DNA from: Rivularia sp034931125
GTDB lineage: Bacteria; Cyanobacteriota; Cyanobacteriia; Cyanobacteriales; Nostocaceae
Direction: 5' to 3'
Assembly: GCF_034931125.1 (NCBI RefSeq)
Contig: NZ_JAYGHM010000017.1
Coordinates: forward strand, 53,260-117,259
Length of the DNA: 64,000 nucleotides
Position numbers and translations under genes: made by a program
Shown here: piece after piece, positions 25,615 to 35,901 of the stretch
How positions within the stretch are numbered: the first letter of the stretch is position 1
How the letters are laid out: every line of letters begins with the position of its first letter
The notes under the pieces: generated by a model
What the model saw: only the letters and a program-made list of their open reading frames with translations
What the model was told of the DNA's origin: nothing
Database searches by the model: none

Positions 25615-26058
25615 ATGAATGAAGATTTAACCCAACAATGGTTGACGGAGATTCAAGCCTATAAACGGCAGATAGCACAACTTCAAGCCGAACGAATCGC
25701 AACTTGGGAAAGTGTTGAAAAGTGGCGTAAACTTTATAACACCGAATCTGAGCAACGTCGTACAGATGCTCAACTTTTTCAACAAACGATTGCGTCTATG
25801 AAAGCAGAAATTCAAAAACTCAAAGGTATCGAGGATGGCACTCTTCCAGATAGTGAGACTGTAACAGCTATTAACCAGGAAGTAGCCCAACTTTCCTCTG
25901 TAGAAGATTTGAAAACTAAATTAACCTTAGCTATGAAAGAACGCGATCGCCTTTTACAAGCTCTGAAAACTGAACAAGATAACCATTCTCAAACCCGTAA
26001 AAGTTTAACTACCGCTTTAGGTGATGCGATCGATGGTTTTAAGCGACAGAAAACTTAA
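25615..26058 (+). CDS. Coiled-coil protein of unknown function
   Basis: 147 residues from ATG 25615; an upstream start at 25558 would add 19 residues of non-coding look, and the family-like start is MNEDLTQQWLTEIQAYKRQI. The protein is almost entirely helical with heptad patterns at about 8-75 and 95-125 (LTLAMKERDRLLQALKTEQD), ending in a basic tail. It is soluble, with no membrane segment. It resembles small cyanobacterial coiled-coil proteins of unknown role. It is divergent from the DUF389 gene and converges on the giant kinase. Confidence 0.65.
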   Translation: MNEDLTQQWLTEIQAYKRQIAQLQAERIATWESVEKWRKLYNTESEQRRTDAQLFQQTIASMKAEIQKLKGIEDGTLPDSETVTAINQEVAQLSSVEDLKTKLTLAMKERDRLLQALKTEQDNHSQTRKSLTTALGDAIDGFKRQKT

Positions 26059-26195
26059 GGTTAAAGGTCAAAGGTTAAAGGTTAAAGGTTAAAGGTTAAA
26101 GGTTAAAGGTTAAAGGTTAAAGGTCAAAGGCTAGGAATTTTTTACCAATTCCCAATTACCAATTACCAATTACCAATTCCCAATTCCCAATTCCT
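26059..26195. repeat. STRR arrays between convergent genes
   Basis: About ten ggttaaa/ggtcaaa heptamers (26059-26131), then caattcc/caattacc units (26141-26195). The array begins right at the stop codon of the coiled-coil gene and ends just before the stop of the convergent kinase gene. Confidence 0.85.
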
Positions 26196-26199
26196 AAAA

Positions 26200-29100
26200 T
26201 TAATCAATGGCTTCGAGGATTTTGTCAAATTGGAAGTTGTCGGCGAAATATTTGAAGACGGTTATTAATTCGGTGTTTTCAGAGGGAATTTGTTCTAGTA
26301 GCTCGAATATTAAGTTGTCGCTGCATTGGGCTGCGGCTTGACGTATTTGTGCTACTAATTCAGGGGATATTTGCGGCAATAAGTTACGTAGATCGGTAGA
26401 TGTGAAAATGTCTGTTGATGTGGTTTTTGGCTGTTGTGGATTAGAACTATATTCTTGATACAGATAGTTTACTCCGAGGTATTTATTTAATTTTTCTAAA
26501 AGTATTTCTTTCGGGAATGGCTTGTTAATTAAATCATCGCAACCGGCTTCAAAAATTACTTGTCGTTGTTCTTTAAAAGCGTTTGCGGTTAAGGCAATAA
26601 TTATGGTTTTGTTGGCAATCAAACTATTAGATATTGTTTCTTGTCTGGCTTTAATAATTTTTGTGGCTTGATATCCGTCCATTATTGGCATTCGCATATC
26701 CATTAATATCAAGTGTGGTTTCCATTCTTCCCACAAGGTTATTGCTTGTAAACCGTTAGCGGCTTCGTTGACGCTAAACCCAAGCTGGGAAAGCATTTTT
26801 ATAATTAGTAAACGGCTTTCTGGACGGTCATCAACGACTAAAATACGATACTGTGTTTGAGATGCAGCCAAACCAATTACTTGAGAACTGGTTTTATTAA
26901 TTTCGGCTGCTTGTGGGGAAGCAAGATTTACTCGAATACCAAAAGTGAATGTTGAACCAACTCCGGGAGTACTTTCAACTGTAATATCTCCTCCCATCAA
27001 CTGCACGTATTTACGGCTAATTGCTAAACCTAAGCCGGTTCCTTGCTGTGATTGTCTTCCAGCAGAGGTTTGTCTAAAAGCTTCAAATAAAAGTTCGGTT
27101 TCTTCAGAAGAAATACCGATTCCGGTGTCCGTGACTTTAAAGATCAGACGAGTTTTGGGAGCGGAGGAAGCAATTTCTAACTTATCTCCCCATCTCTCCA
27201 TCTCCCCATCTATTCTCACGCTTAACTTAATGCTACCTTTTGTGGTAAATTTAATCGCGTTTCCGATCAAATTAATCAGAACTTGCCGCAGTTTAATAGC
27301 ATCGCTTTGGATGTAACGGGGAATGTCTGCTGCGGTTTGGAATATCAACTGTAAGTTTTTAGCAGAAGCGCGGGAACGTAACATTTCTCGCAGATTATCT
27401 AGAAGGGTGTGTAAGTCAAAATTAGTAATAGTTAATGATGTTTTACCTGCTTCGATTTTGGACATTTCGAGAATGTCGTTGATTAAGTTAAGTAAATGCT
27501 CTCCCGAACGGTTAACGATCGCTAAGGAGTTTTGATGTTCTTCTGGAATAGTTTTGTCTTGAGCGATCAATTGACTAAAGCCTAAAATCGCGTTGAGAGG
27601 GGTTCGCAATTCGTGACTCATGTTGGCTAAAAACTCGCTTTTGGCTCGGTTAGCTGCGTCTGCGGCAATAACGGCTTGCTGTAGGGCTTGTGATTGGCTT
27701 TTAGTCTGCGAAAGTAACTGTGCTTGTTGCAGTGCTACTCCCAACTGATTACCTATTTGTACCGCTATGCCAATTTCTCCGGTTTTCCACTGACGAGGTG
27801 CAGAGTTTTGGTAGCTTGCGAGTAATCCCCAAAGTTGGTTTCCGCAGAATATAGGAACTGTTATATAAGCTTTGGCTTGAATTTGCTCTAATAAGTTAAT
27901 GTAACATTCGCTAAATCCAGCTTGATAAATATTGGAAACACACAGAAAGTTTGCTTCTTGGGTATAGCTACTTCTTGAGGTATCTTGCAGACGATCGCGT
28001 ACTTGGTCTAAATTTTGGTTTAAACTGCGGATTATAGCTTCGTCCTCTAGAATTACCTGAGTAAAATTTGTGCTGTATTCTTCTTCGGACATTACGGACA
28101 TCCAGTCATTTGCAACAGACTCGGCGACAAAATTACCGCAATCATCGGCATTAAATTGGTAGACTAAAACGCGATCGCAATTTAAACAAGAACGCAATTC
28201 TTCAGTTGTAGCAACGAAAATTTGTTCTATATCTAGAGTTTGCCGCATTCTTTGCAATGTTTGAGCGATCGCTTTTTCTCTTTCAGCACTATCTAATAAT
28301 GCTTGTTGCGCGAGCTTTATATCTGTAATATCGGTAACGGTGGCGATATAGCCTTTGAATTCGCCATTTTCGTCGATTTCGGGCAATGCTTTACATATTA
28401 CCCACACAACTCGACCATCTGGACGTATGAAACGATGGTCGCTACTAAAGGATGTTTTAGTTGTGACTGCTTCTTGCCATGCTTTTACAACTCGTTTGCG
28501 GTCATGGGGATGTAATCCTTTTGCCCAACCATCTTCTAGTGATTCTTCGCGAGCAAGTCCAGTAATTTCGTTCCAATGTTGATTGAAATATACACATAAC
28601 CCATTTGCATCAGTATTGATAATGGCTACGGGTGAGGCTTCTGCTAAAGTTTGATACCGTTGCTGACTAAGCTGTAGTTCTAACTCCGTTTGCTTGCCTT
28701 CGTTGATATCTATCCAGTAGCCCACATATTCTAAAGGGTAGCCGTTTTGACTGCAAATCAACCGTATTTGCTCGCGAAACCAATGATAGGTACCATCACC
28801 ATGCAAAAACCGATATTCTATTGTTGCGTATTCTTGACTAAAAGCTTGATATAGCTGCTCTCGGAGTTTTGGTACATCTTCTGGATGTACGTGACGTAAC
28901 CAAAAACCGGAATCTGATAAAAATTGTTGTGCTTGATAACCGGCGATTTCGCCAACGTTTTTACTGATAAATGTATTATCAAAGTTGCCTGAAGGTAAAC
29001 GACTGAAAATTACTGCGGGGGAGGAGGTCAGTAAATATTGTAAACGTTCGGTTGCCAAACGCATTTGGTTCTCAGCATATTTACGAGCGCTAATATCTTC

Positions 29101-32100
29101 AACTACGCCGATAACGTATTTTATCTTTCCAGAAGGTTCGCGGATTACCGATGCGGTTAAATTTGTCCAAATTACTTCACCATTTTCTTTAACAAAGGCT
29201 TTCTCCATTGAAAATATATCGATTTGATTTTGCGCTAATTGGTCGCAATAATCAAGATATTCGGCAATAGAATCGGAGTGAGTAATTTCAAGGCATTTGA
29301 GTTGCAGAAGTTGCGATTTGGAATAACCGACAATTTGGCAAAACTGCTGATTAACGTTGATAAAATTGCTATCCGGGGAGACTTGAGCAATTCCCACCGC
29401 AGCATTTTCAAAGATAGCGCGAAATGCTTCTTCTCTTTCGCGTAAAGCTGCTTGGGCGCGTTTGAGAGCAGTAATTTCTATTAGTACGGCTCCCACTCCT
29501 GTGGGGATATTATCTTCACCTGCAATGGGAAAGCAAGAAAATATAAAGTCACGTATCTCTGAAGGTTGGGTAACGGAAACACCGCTGATTTCAATATTCA
29601 GAATTGATTGATTAGTTGCTAAAACTTGGTGGTAAAGTTGTTCTACTCTAAGAGCTATATTTGGGAGAATTTCTCGAACGGTTTTACCCAGATGTTGTTC
29701 TACCGATATACCGTTAATTTCAGCGAGTAATTCGTTAATTTGAATAAATCTTAATTGTCTATCTACAATACTTAATCCTACCGGAGCGCTGCTAAAAAAG
29801 GCATTTAAACGAGCTTCTCGCAAAGCGACTTCCCTTTCTAATATTTTACGCTGAGTGATATCTCGTCCTTCTGCTATAAGCAATACGACTCGATTATTTT
29901 CATCTAATATTGGTTTGACAGAAGAATCAATTGTGGATATAACACCATGAATATTGATAATATCAACTTCATCGCGGATACATTCACCGTTTGCGGCTCG
30001 TTCAATCATTGCTTGCAGATTATCTCGATCGCAACAAATTCTTTCTCCTAAAGATTCCCAAAAAGGTAAATCTACAGCTTCGCTTTCCTCTATACCAAAG
30101 AAATCAGCAGCAGTTTGATTGAGCGAGATAATTTTGCCATTTGGTTGTAGTAATGCAGTCAGTCCAAAACTAGAGTTAAAAATCGCTTTAAAACGTCTTT
30201 CACTTTCTAGTAAAACAACTTCTGCGTGCTTGCGTTCGGTGATATCTTTGTGAGTACCTGTCATCCGTAAAGGTATCCCCGCAGAATTGCGCTCGAAGAT
30301 TTGTCCGCGAGAATGAATCCACTTCCACTGTTGGTTTTTACAGCGCATCCGAAATTCTACTTCGTAAATCGGACGTTTTCCTTGTAAATATGCTTTTAAC
30401 TCTTGCTGGATAAAATCCCAATCTTCAGGATGCACTAGTCGTCGTAAATTTAAAGCATCTCCACCAATTTCTGCATCTTCATAACCTAGCATTTTCTTCC
30501 AGCATGAGTCGCGGTAAACTTGAGCAGAACGAATATTCCAATCCCACAATCCTAAATCGCTGGCTTTTAAAGCTAATTGCAATCTTTCTTCACTTTGTCT
30601 GTGGGCTGTTTGCGCTTGTTTACGCTTGATTAATCCCCCCAACTGTGCTGCTACAGCGCTGACCAATTCCAATAAACGTTGATCGCGACTGTTGGTACTG
30701 CATTTGGAAATTAGCAAAACAGCTAACACTTCACCTCCATTCAAAATCGGTAACGCAAAACAGCTTTTTAAACCTACTTTCAAAGCTACTTCTTTACGTA
30801 TATATCTGGTCTGCGAAATTTGCGAAATATCTTCTATCCAATAGGTTTCCTTGGTTTCCCAAACGCTTCCCGGTAATCCCATCCCTTTACTAAACGTTAT
30901 AGTTTCGCTGTAATGGCAAACTTCATCTAAACTATTTTGATTACTGTACCAACCCCGACAATATTCCAATACCCTACCATCGCTACTCGGAATCCACGCT
31001 TCTCCAAAATCCCAGTTAATATGGCTACAAATCAACCGCAGAACAAAACTAAAAGCACTATTAATATTAATTGCCTTGCTGATAGCTTGAGTTGCTTGTA
31101 ATAACAAACGAGTTTCCAGCAGCGCTTGTTTGCGTTCGGTGATATCGCGAGCTGTAGCCAAAACGTATTGTTGTGCGTCAATTTCAATTAACTCCGCGCT
31201 CAACAGCGTTGTTCTAAATTCTCCCCCAGCAGCGCGAAAATCTACCTCTTGGTTGTGAATTGCACCTTGATAAACTAAAAGTTCGAGCAAACCGTCATAT
31301 TGCTCTAAATCATGCCAAAATTGTGAATTTTTTAGCTGACATCCAATTACCTGTTCTCGGGTATAGCCAAAAAACCTACAAAAACTATCGTTAACTTCAA
31401 TACAAATATTTTCAGGGAATCTACTTAAACAAATTGGATCGGGACTAGAACGGAAAGCCGCAGCCAACTTCTGCTCGCTCAAACGTCTTGCTGCTTCGGC
31501 AGCTTGTCGCGCTTGCGCTTCCAATGTTAAGGAAATTAAGTTGCCTAAAGAACGTCCAAAGTTAAGATCTTCCTGCGTCCAAGAGTGAACTTTTTCTACA
31601 GTTTCCAAACATAATATACCAATGGTGACACCTGCCAAACGCACGGGAACGCAAAATAAAGAAGTAATATTTAAAGGTTCGAGGTAATCTCTCAACTCTT
31701 GGGTTCTGATATCCAACAAAGGATTGTTCGTAGCAATGATTTCATCGGCATTCAAAATTTGCAAATAGATCGGATAATCTGCGACCTTGAAACAACAACC
31801 TTCAACATGGCAATTGCGATTCCAATCAAACAAATTGACGCAGCGAATTATTTGATTATTTTCCTCATAAAGCCAAACGCTGGCTCGCTCTACTTCTACA
31901 TTGATTGCAGCGGATTGAGTTATGCTTTTTAACGCTGCCGTCAAGTCTCCATTGTAAATCGCCGGATTTCTAGTTAATTGCGTTAATACAAGGTTATAGG
32001 TGCGTAACTTCATAGCACTGGTTAACAATGTTTGGCGGACTTTTTTTGCTACCGTAATATCATGTAAAGTAAAGATGACTTTAGTTACATGACCTCGCTC

Positions 32101-33915
32101 GTCGTACAGAGGCATAGAACCGTAAAGCAGATCGACACAATTACCGCGTTTACTTAAATAAATTGTTTCCCTTTCAAAAATTGGTTCACCATTTAGAACC
32201 CGCTCAAAAGCCGACGATTCCCTTATCATCTGTGAAGTTGGCAGAAAATCGGTGAAAGGACGATTAATTAATTCGTCAGGTTCGTAATCTAAAACCTTCT
32301 TAACCGCAGAATTAACAAAAGTAATATATCCATTTGGATCGATTGACCAAATAATATCTTGAGATGTCTCAACGAACAAACGATATTTACTTTCACTTTT
32401 CTTTAAAGCTGCTTCTGCTTCCAGACGATGATTAACTTCTTCTTCAAGCCTTTGACGTGCCAGACTTTCTTGTTCCAATCGCTGAGCTTGAGCTAAAGCA
32501 ATGCCTAACTGTGCGGCAATAGATTCCAAAAATTCAACTTCAGCAGCCGTCCACTGACGCTTGGTGTTAGATTGATGCAGACAAATTATACCATTTGCTT
32601 CCCCTTTGTAAGAAGTTCTGATCGCCAGCATTGACTTAATACCGAGTTTGCGGCATCCAGCAAGAGCATCTTTTAACAGCGGTTGGTGTTCCACATCATT
32701 AGTAACAACAGCCTTATCTTGGGATAACACTAAATTGAAATAGGGATTATCTGCTGAGAGAATTTTTTTGTCAATAATTGAAGTGTAGCCGGGAGCAAGA
32801 TATTCTGCTTGAGCAGTAATTTGCGGAACTGGTGAAGATGTGTATCTAAAAATCACTCCTCGACTTACATTCAAAGCTAAACCTATCTGCTGCATTGCAG
32901 TCTTAATGATTAAATCCGCATCCAATTCTGCACGAATTCTAGCAGTAATTTCACGCAATAATTTGCTACGTTGAAGTTCTTGCTGTAACTTAACCTCAGC
33001 TTGCAAACGCTCCTGCGCTAAAGATATTGCCGATGCAGCAGCTTGTAGTAATGCGATTTCCTCGGCTTCCCAAATGGCTTCTGAACGATTTTCAAAACGA
33101 ATAAACCCGAAAAAATTGCCCTTAACCGCGATCGGTACGAGTAAAATCGCTTGAATATCCTGTTGTTCTAACGTTAAACGTTCTTCCGACGGTAACTCTG
33201 CAACCAAGCTACAGATCGCATTTCCTTTCTTTAGTAAATTCTGCCAACGGGGGAAAATTTGTTCGCAATTATTTGAACGGCGATCGCTCTTAACACAAGA
33301 TCTAGCTGGTTTTACGGAATTTTCAACGATACATACACTATTGGCTCTAGCAGCGATTTTTAAACTACGGATAATTTGAGTATAACAATCATTACTACCG
33401 TCAAAACTAAGTAAAATATTTTGAATCTCTACCAAAGCAGTCAAATAAAGTTCGCGAGACTTTTGCAATTTATGGCGATCGCTCAACTCGGAAGCAACAT
33501 CTTGTAATTTATTATTTTGTTCTTTTAACTGTTTTTGTAATGTTTGAATAGTGAGTTGATTTTTGACCCGCGCTAACACTTCCTCAGCCTGTAGCGGTTT
33601 AGTAATATAATCAAAAGCACCTAAATTAAAAGCTTTTACTTTCTCCGAAACTTCATCGATGACGCTAAGAAAAATTATCGGAATATCGCGAGTAATTTGA
33701 TTTGCTTTAAGATGCTTGCATACAGCATAGCCATCCATCTCCGGCATCACAACATCAAGTAAAATTAAATCGGGAGGAGAAGCTGTTGCTGCGTTTATTG
33801 CTAGCTGTCCGGAAATTGCTCTTTGAACCTTATAACCTCGGTCAATTAAAATATTTGATAACAAATGTAAATTTTCTGGTCTATCATCAGCTATAAGAAT
33901 TTTTATATTATTCAT
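26200..33915 (-). CDS. Giant hybrid histidine kinase (REC-GAF/PAS array-HisKA-HATPase-REC)
   Basis: 2571 residues, apparently cytosolic. Order by position: receiver (phospho-acceptor D54); GAF at about 155-305 and 320-475; PAS 505-620; GAF 635-795; PAS 812-925; GAF 930-1090; six PAS domains in a row between 1105 and 1865; GAF 1875-2065; HisKA with H2101 (MSHELRTPLNAIL); HATPase with N-box near 2214 and GTGLGLAI; second receiver (D2406); helical tail 2500-2571. The last GAF contains IYQAGFSECYINLLEQIQAK (C2004 in SEC), very like the chromophore cysteine region of cyanobacteriochromes, where Cys-His is more usual. No output DNA-binding domain is present, so it should signal by phosphotransfer. 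The smaller kinase beginning at 35467 is next on the same strand and shares the tail. Confidence 0.92.
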   Translation of the reverse strand: MNNIKILIADDRPENLHLLSNILIDRGYKVQRAISGQLAINAATASPPDLILLDVVMPEMDGYAVCKHLKANQITRDIPIIFLSVIDEVSEKVKAFNLGAFDYITKPLQAEEVLARVKNQLTIQTLQKQLKEQNNKLQDVASELSDRHKLQKSRELYLTALVEIQNILLSFDGSNDCYTQIIRSLKIAARANSVCIVENSVKPARSCVKSDRRSNNCEQIFPRWQNLLKKGNAICSLVAELPSEERLTLEQQDIQAILLVPIAVKGNFFGFIRFENRSEAIWEAEEIALLQAAASAISLAQERLQAEVKLQQELQRSKLLREITARIRAELDADLIIKTAMQQIGLALNVSRGVIFRYTSSPVPQITAQAEYLAPGYTSIIDKKILSADNPYFNLVLSQDKAVVTNDVEHQPLLKDALAGCRKLGIKSMLAIRTSYKGEANGIICLHQSNTKRQWTAAEVEFLESIAAQLGIALAQAQRLEQESLARQRLEEEVNHRLEAEAALKKSESKYRLFVETSQDIIWSIDPNGYITFVNSAVKKVLDYEPDELINRPFTDFLPTSQMIRESSAFERVLNGEPIFERETIYLSKRGNCVDLLYGSMPLYDERGHVTKVIFTLHDITVAKKVRQTLLTSAMKLRTYNLVLTQLTRNPAIYNGDLTAALKSITQSAAINVEVERASVWLYEENNQIIRCVNLFDWNRNCHVEGCCFKVADYPIYLQILNADEIIATNNPLLDIRTQELRDYLEPLNITSLFCVPVRLAGVTIGILCLETVEKVHSWTQEDLNFGRSLGNLISLTLEAQARQAAEAARRLSEQKLAAAFRSSPDPICLSRFPENICIEVNDSFCRFFGYTREQVIGCQLKNSQFWHDLEQYDGLLELLVYQGAIHNQEVDFRAAGGEFRTTLLSAELIEIDAQQYVLATARDITERKQALLETRLLLQATQAISKAININSAFSFVLRLICSHINWDFGEAWIPSSDGRVLEYCRGWYSNQNSLDEVCHYSETITFSKGMGLPGSVWETKETYWIEDISQISQTRYIRKEVALKVGLKSCFALPILNGGEVLAVLLISKCSTNSRDQRLLELVSAVAAQLGGLIKRKQAQTAHRQSEERLQLALKASDLGLWDWNIRSAQVYRDSCWKKMLGYEDAEIGGDALNLRRLVHPEDWDFIQQELKAYLQGKRPIYEVEFRMRCKNQQWKWIHSRGQIFERNSAGIPLRMTGTHKDITERKHAEVVLLESERRFKAIFNSSFGLTALLQPNGKIISLNQTAADFFGIEESEAVDLPFWESLGERICCDRDNLQAMIERAANGECIRDEVDIINIHGVISTIDSSVKPILDENNRVVLLIAEGRDITQRKILEREVALREARLNAFFSSAPVGLSIVDRQLRFIQINELLAEINGISVEQHLGKTVREILPNIALRVEQLYHQVLATNQSILNIEISGVSVTQPSEIRDFIFSCFPIAGEDNIPTGVGAVLIEITALKRAQAALREREEAFRAIFENAAVGIAQVSPDSNFINVNQQFCQIVGYSKSQLLQLKCLEITHSDSIAEYLDYCDQLAQNQIDIFSMEKAFVKENGEVIWTNLTASVIREPSGKIKYVIGVVEDISARKYAENQMRLATERLQYLLTSSPAVIFSRLPSGNFDNTFISKNVGEIAGYQAQQFLSDSGFWLRHVHPEDVPKLREQLYQAFSQEYATIEYRFLHGDGTYHWFREQIRLICSQNGYPLEYVGYWIDINEGKQTELELQLSQQRYQTLAEASPVAIINTDANGLCVYFNQHWNEITGLAREESLEDGWAKGLHPHDRKRVVKAWQEAVTTKTSFSSDHRFIRPDGRVVWVICKALPEIDENGEFKGYIATVTDITDIKLAQQALLDSAEREKAIAQTLQRMRQTLDIEQIFVATTEELRSCLNCDRVLVYQFNADDCGNFVAESVANDWMSVMSEEEYSTNFTQVILEDEAIIRSLNQNLDQVRDRLQDTSRSSYTQEANFLCVSNIYQAGFSECYINLLEQIQAKAYITVPIFCGNQLWGLLASYQNSAPRQWKTGEIGIAVQIGNQLGVALQQAQLLSQTKSQSQALQQAVIAADAANRAKSEFLANMSHELRTPLNAILGFSQLIAQDKTIPEEHQNSLAIVNRSGEHLLNLINDILEMSKIEAGKTSLTITNFDLHTLLDNLREMLRSRASAKNLQLIFQTAADIPRYIQSDAIKLRQVLINLIGNAIKFTTKGSIKLSVRIDGEMERWGDKLEIASSAPKTRLIFKVTDTGIGISSEETELLFEAFRQTSAGRQSQQGTGLGLAISRKYVQLMGGDITVESTPGVGSTFTFGIRVNLASPQAAEINKTSSQVIGLAASQTQYRILVVDDRPESRLLIIKMLSQLGFSVNEAANGLQAITLWEEWKPHLILMDMRMPIMDGYQATKIIKARQETISNSLIANKTIIIALTANAFKEQRQVIFEAGCDDLINKPFPKEILLEKLNKYLGVNYLYQEYSSNPQQPKTTSTDIFTSTDLRNLLPQISPELVAQIRQAAAQCSDNLIFELLEQIPSENTELITVFKYFADNFQFDKILEAID

Positions 33916-33985
33916 AAACCAATTATCAATATAATTAATTATTTTCCTACTTCCTATTCCTTACTCCCTAGTTACTTCCTATTCC

Positions 33986-35467
33986 CTATTCTCTTCTTAC
34001 ATCAACTACCATAATTTTTTGCATAAACTCAATAATAATATCAAGACGAAAATCTTTGAGCAATTCTGTTAAATATTGAGATAACGATGCTTTATGAGAG
34101 GGTATTTCTTCGACCAGTTTTTGCAACAAATCTTCATTAACTTCGTTTGCTGCTTGATTTAAATCTGATAACCAAGTTTGAGGCATTGTCATCAATTCTT
34201 CAAGCAATATATCAGACTTATAATTACCGACCAAACTACTTGTCCGGTCAACTCGATCATTTTTTATAACATCAATTTTAATATCGAACGTGAAAACAGA
34301 TCCTTCACCCAAAGTACTTTTTACCGTAATTTCTCCTCCCATCGTTTGCACGAATTTACGGGTAATTGCTAAACCTAAACCCGTCCCCTGTAAAGATTTT
34401 TTCCCTACTTGTGCTTGGCTAAATGCGTCAAATAACTTTTCTAACTCATGCTCGGAAATACCGCAACCGTTATCTTCTATCTGGAAGAGGAGATGGGGAG
34501 ATTCTGTTTCCACCAAACTTACTTGTAAGGTAATATTTCCTTGGGGAGGAGATTCATTTTCTTGATGTTCTCGCATTGCGATCGCAATCATTGCATTACC
34601 AATCAGATTGCTCAAGCAACTGCGTAATTTTTTTGCGTCGGTTTGAATATATTGAGGAAGTTCGGGAGCAACTATAAAATTAAGATTGATATTTTTTTGC
34701 TTAACTGTGATTTGAAACATTTCTGCGATATTATCGAGTAAGCCATACAAATCAAAGCTTGTTTTATCTAAAGAGATAACTCCTGCTTCAATTTTAGAAA
34801 GTTCTAAAATATCATTAATTAATTCAAGTAAGTTTACAGCACTGCGATTTATAATTTGAATATTTTCTTGCTGCTCAGCATTTAATAAATCATTGCTCAT
34901 TAATTGTGAAAAGCCAATAATCGCATTTAAAGGTGTTCGCAATTCATGACTCATATTAGCTAGAAAATTACTTTTCGCGATCGATGCTGCAACTGCTTTT
35001 TCTTCAACTTTACGTCTTTGGGCAATTTCATCTTCAAGCTGCTGATTTTGCTGTTTTATTTGCCGATAAAGTCTTTGAATTGTTAATTGATATTGAACTC
35101 TGGCTAACACTTCTTCAACTTGAAATGGTTTAGTTATATAATCCGCGCAGCCTAAATTAAACGCTTTAATTTTTTGTGAAACATCGTGCAAGCTACTTAA
35201 AAAAATTATGGGGATATCACAAGTTTTTTTCGATTCTTTAAATATTTGACAAACTTCATAACTATCTATACCTGGCATTTTTATATCTAGCAAAATTAAA
35301 TCTGGTCGAGCTAATTGTGCAACCGTTAAAGCCATTGAAGCAGAAATTACTGCCTGCACGGTATATCCGTTTTGAGCTAAAGTTGCGGATAAGTTCTGAA
35401 GATTCTCTAAAGTATCATCAATGATTAAAATATTTTCTCCACTTGCTTTACGTAAATCCCTTTCCAT
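33986..35467 (-). CDS. Hybrid histidine kinase (REC-HisKA-HATPase)
   Basis: 493 residues: N-terminal receiver (ILIIDDTLEN, acceptor D61 in LILLDIKMPG), a short coiled coil (about 130-165), HisKA with H174 (MSHELRTPLNAII), HATPase (NLIGNAM, DNGCGISE, GTGLGLAI) and a helical tail (about 425-485) similar to the end of the giant kinase. There is no sensor domain, so its activity is probably set through the receiver, as in many cyanobacterial relay kinases. It lies 70 bp upstream of the giant kinase on the same strand; the two are likely co-transcribed and may form one phosphorelay. Confidence 0.9.
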   Translation of the reverse strand: MERDLRKASGENILIIDDTLENLQNLSATLAQNGYTVQAVISASMALTVAQLARPDLILLDIKMPGIDSYEVCQIFKESKKTCDIPIIFLSSLHDVSQKIKAFNLGCADYITKPFQVEEVLARVQYQLTIQRLYRQIKQQNQQLEDEIAQRRKVEEKAVAASIAKSNFLANMSHELRTPLNAIIGFSQLMSNDLLNAEQQENIQIINRSAVNLLELINDILELSKIEAGVISLDKTSFDLYGLLDNIAEMFQITVKQKNINLNFIVAPELPQYIQTDAKKLRSCLSNLIGNAMIAIAMREHQENESPPQGNITLQVSLVETESPHLLFQIEDNGCGISEHELEKLFDAFSQAQVGKKSLQGTGLGLAITRKFVQTMGGEITVKSTLGEGSVFTFDIKIDVIKNDRVDRTSSLVGNYKSDILLEELMTMPQTWLSDLNQAANEVNEDLLQKLVEEIPSHKASLSQYLTELLKDFRLDIIIEFMQKIMVVDVRRE

Positions 35468-35531
35468 TGCTGACGTGTAAAAACTAAAATTGAATATAGC
35501 TTTCTACGCTACCAGTCGCGATCGCTATGCG

Positions 35532-35549
35532 ACAGTGACACATATCACT
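35532..35549. promoter_or_regulatory. Inverted repeat upstream of kinase operon
   Basis: CAGTGA and TCACTG separated by 6 nt, 65 bp before the kinase ATG. The position fits an operator, but no regulator is known for it. Confidence 0.3.
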
Positions 35550-35636
35550 GCTTTATCATATTCATCTGATTTCTAAATCATTTTAGCTCTCGTGATAAGA
35601 TTATACTTAGTAATGTATTTTACTAATTTTTACTTT

Positions 35637-35792
35637 CAAGCTGTCAGCAAGGCAGAGCCTTGCATTAAGGATTCCCAGCCAGAGTCTGGGAACCAGTTAA
35701 CTAGTTATTTTCGTTATAAGGTTCTACCTTGTAATGCATTTTACAAGATGCATCTAGTTACAAGAATTTCTAGCCAGATGGGAACCAGGTAA
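35637..35792. repeat. Dispersed imperfect-palindrome repeats
   Basis: The stretch 35550-35860 has no gene. It contains copies of common 'ggcagagccttgc', 'cccagccagagtctgggaacc' and 'ccagatgggaacc' repeats. Variants of the same family recur at 56640-56720 between the two amidase genes. Confidence 0.6.
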
Positions 35793-35864
35793 AATCTAAA
35801 ATTACTTGAATTATGAATAACATTTTATGAAGTAGACTTTGCGGATGCGCTCTCCTACTAAAAA

Positions 35865-35885
35865 CCGTCATTATTAAGTTGACGG
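35865..35885 (+). promoter_or_regulatory. Hairpin just upstream of the radical SAM gene's RBS
   Basis: CCGTCA (35865-35870) pairs with TGACGG (35880-35885). The ribosome-binding site AAGGAG (35890-35895) follows 5 nt later and the ATG 6 nt after that. The hairpin is well placed to influence translation or mRNA stability. Confidence 0.45.
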
Positions 35886-35901
35886 CTAAAAGGAGCAAAA
35901 A

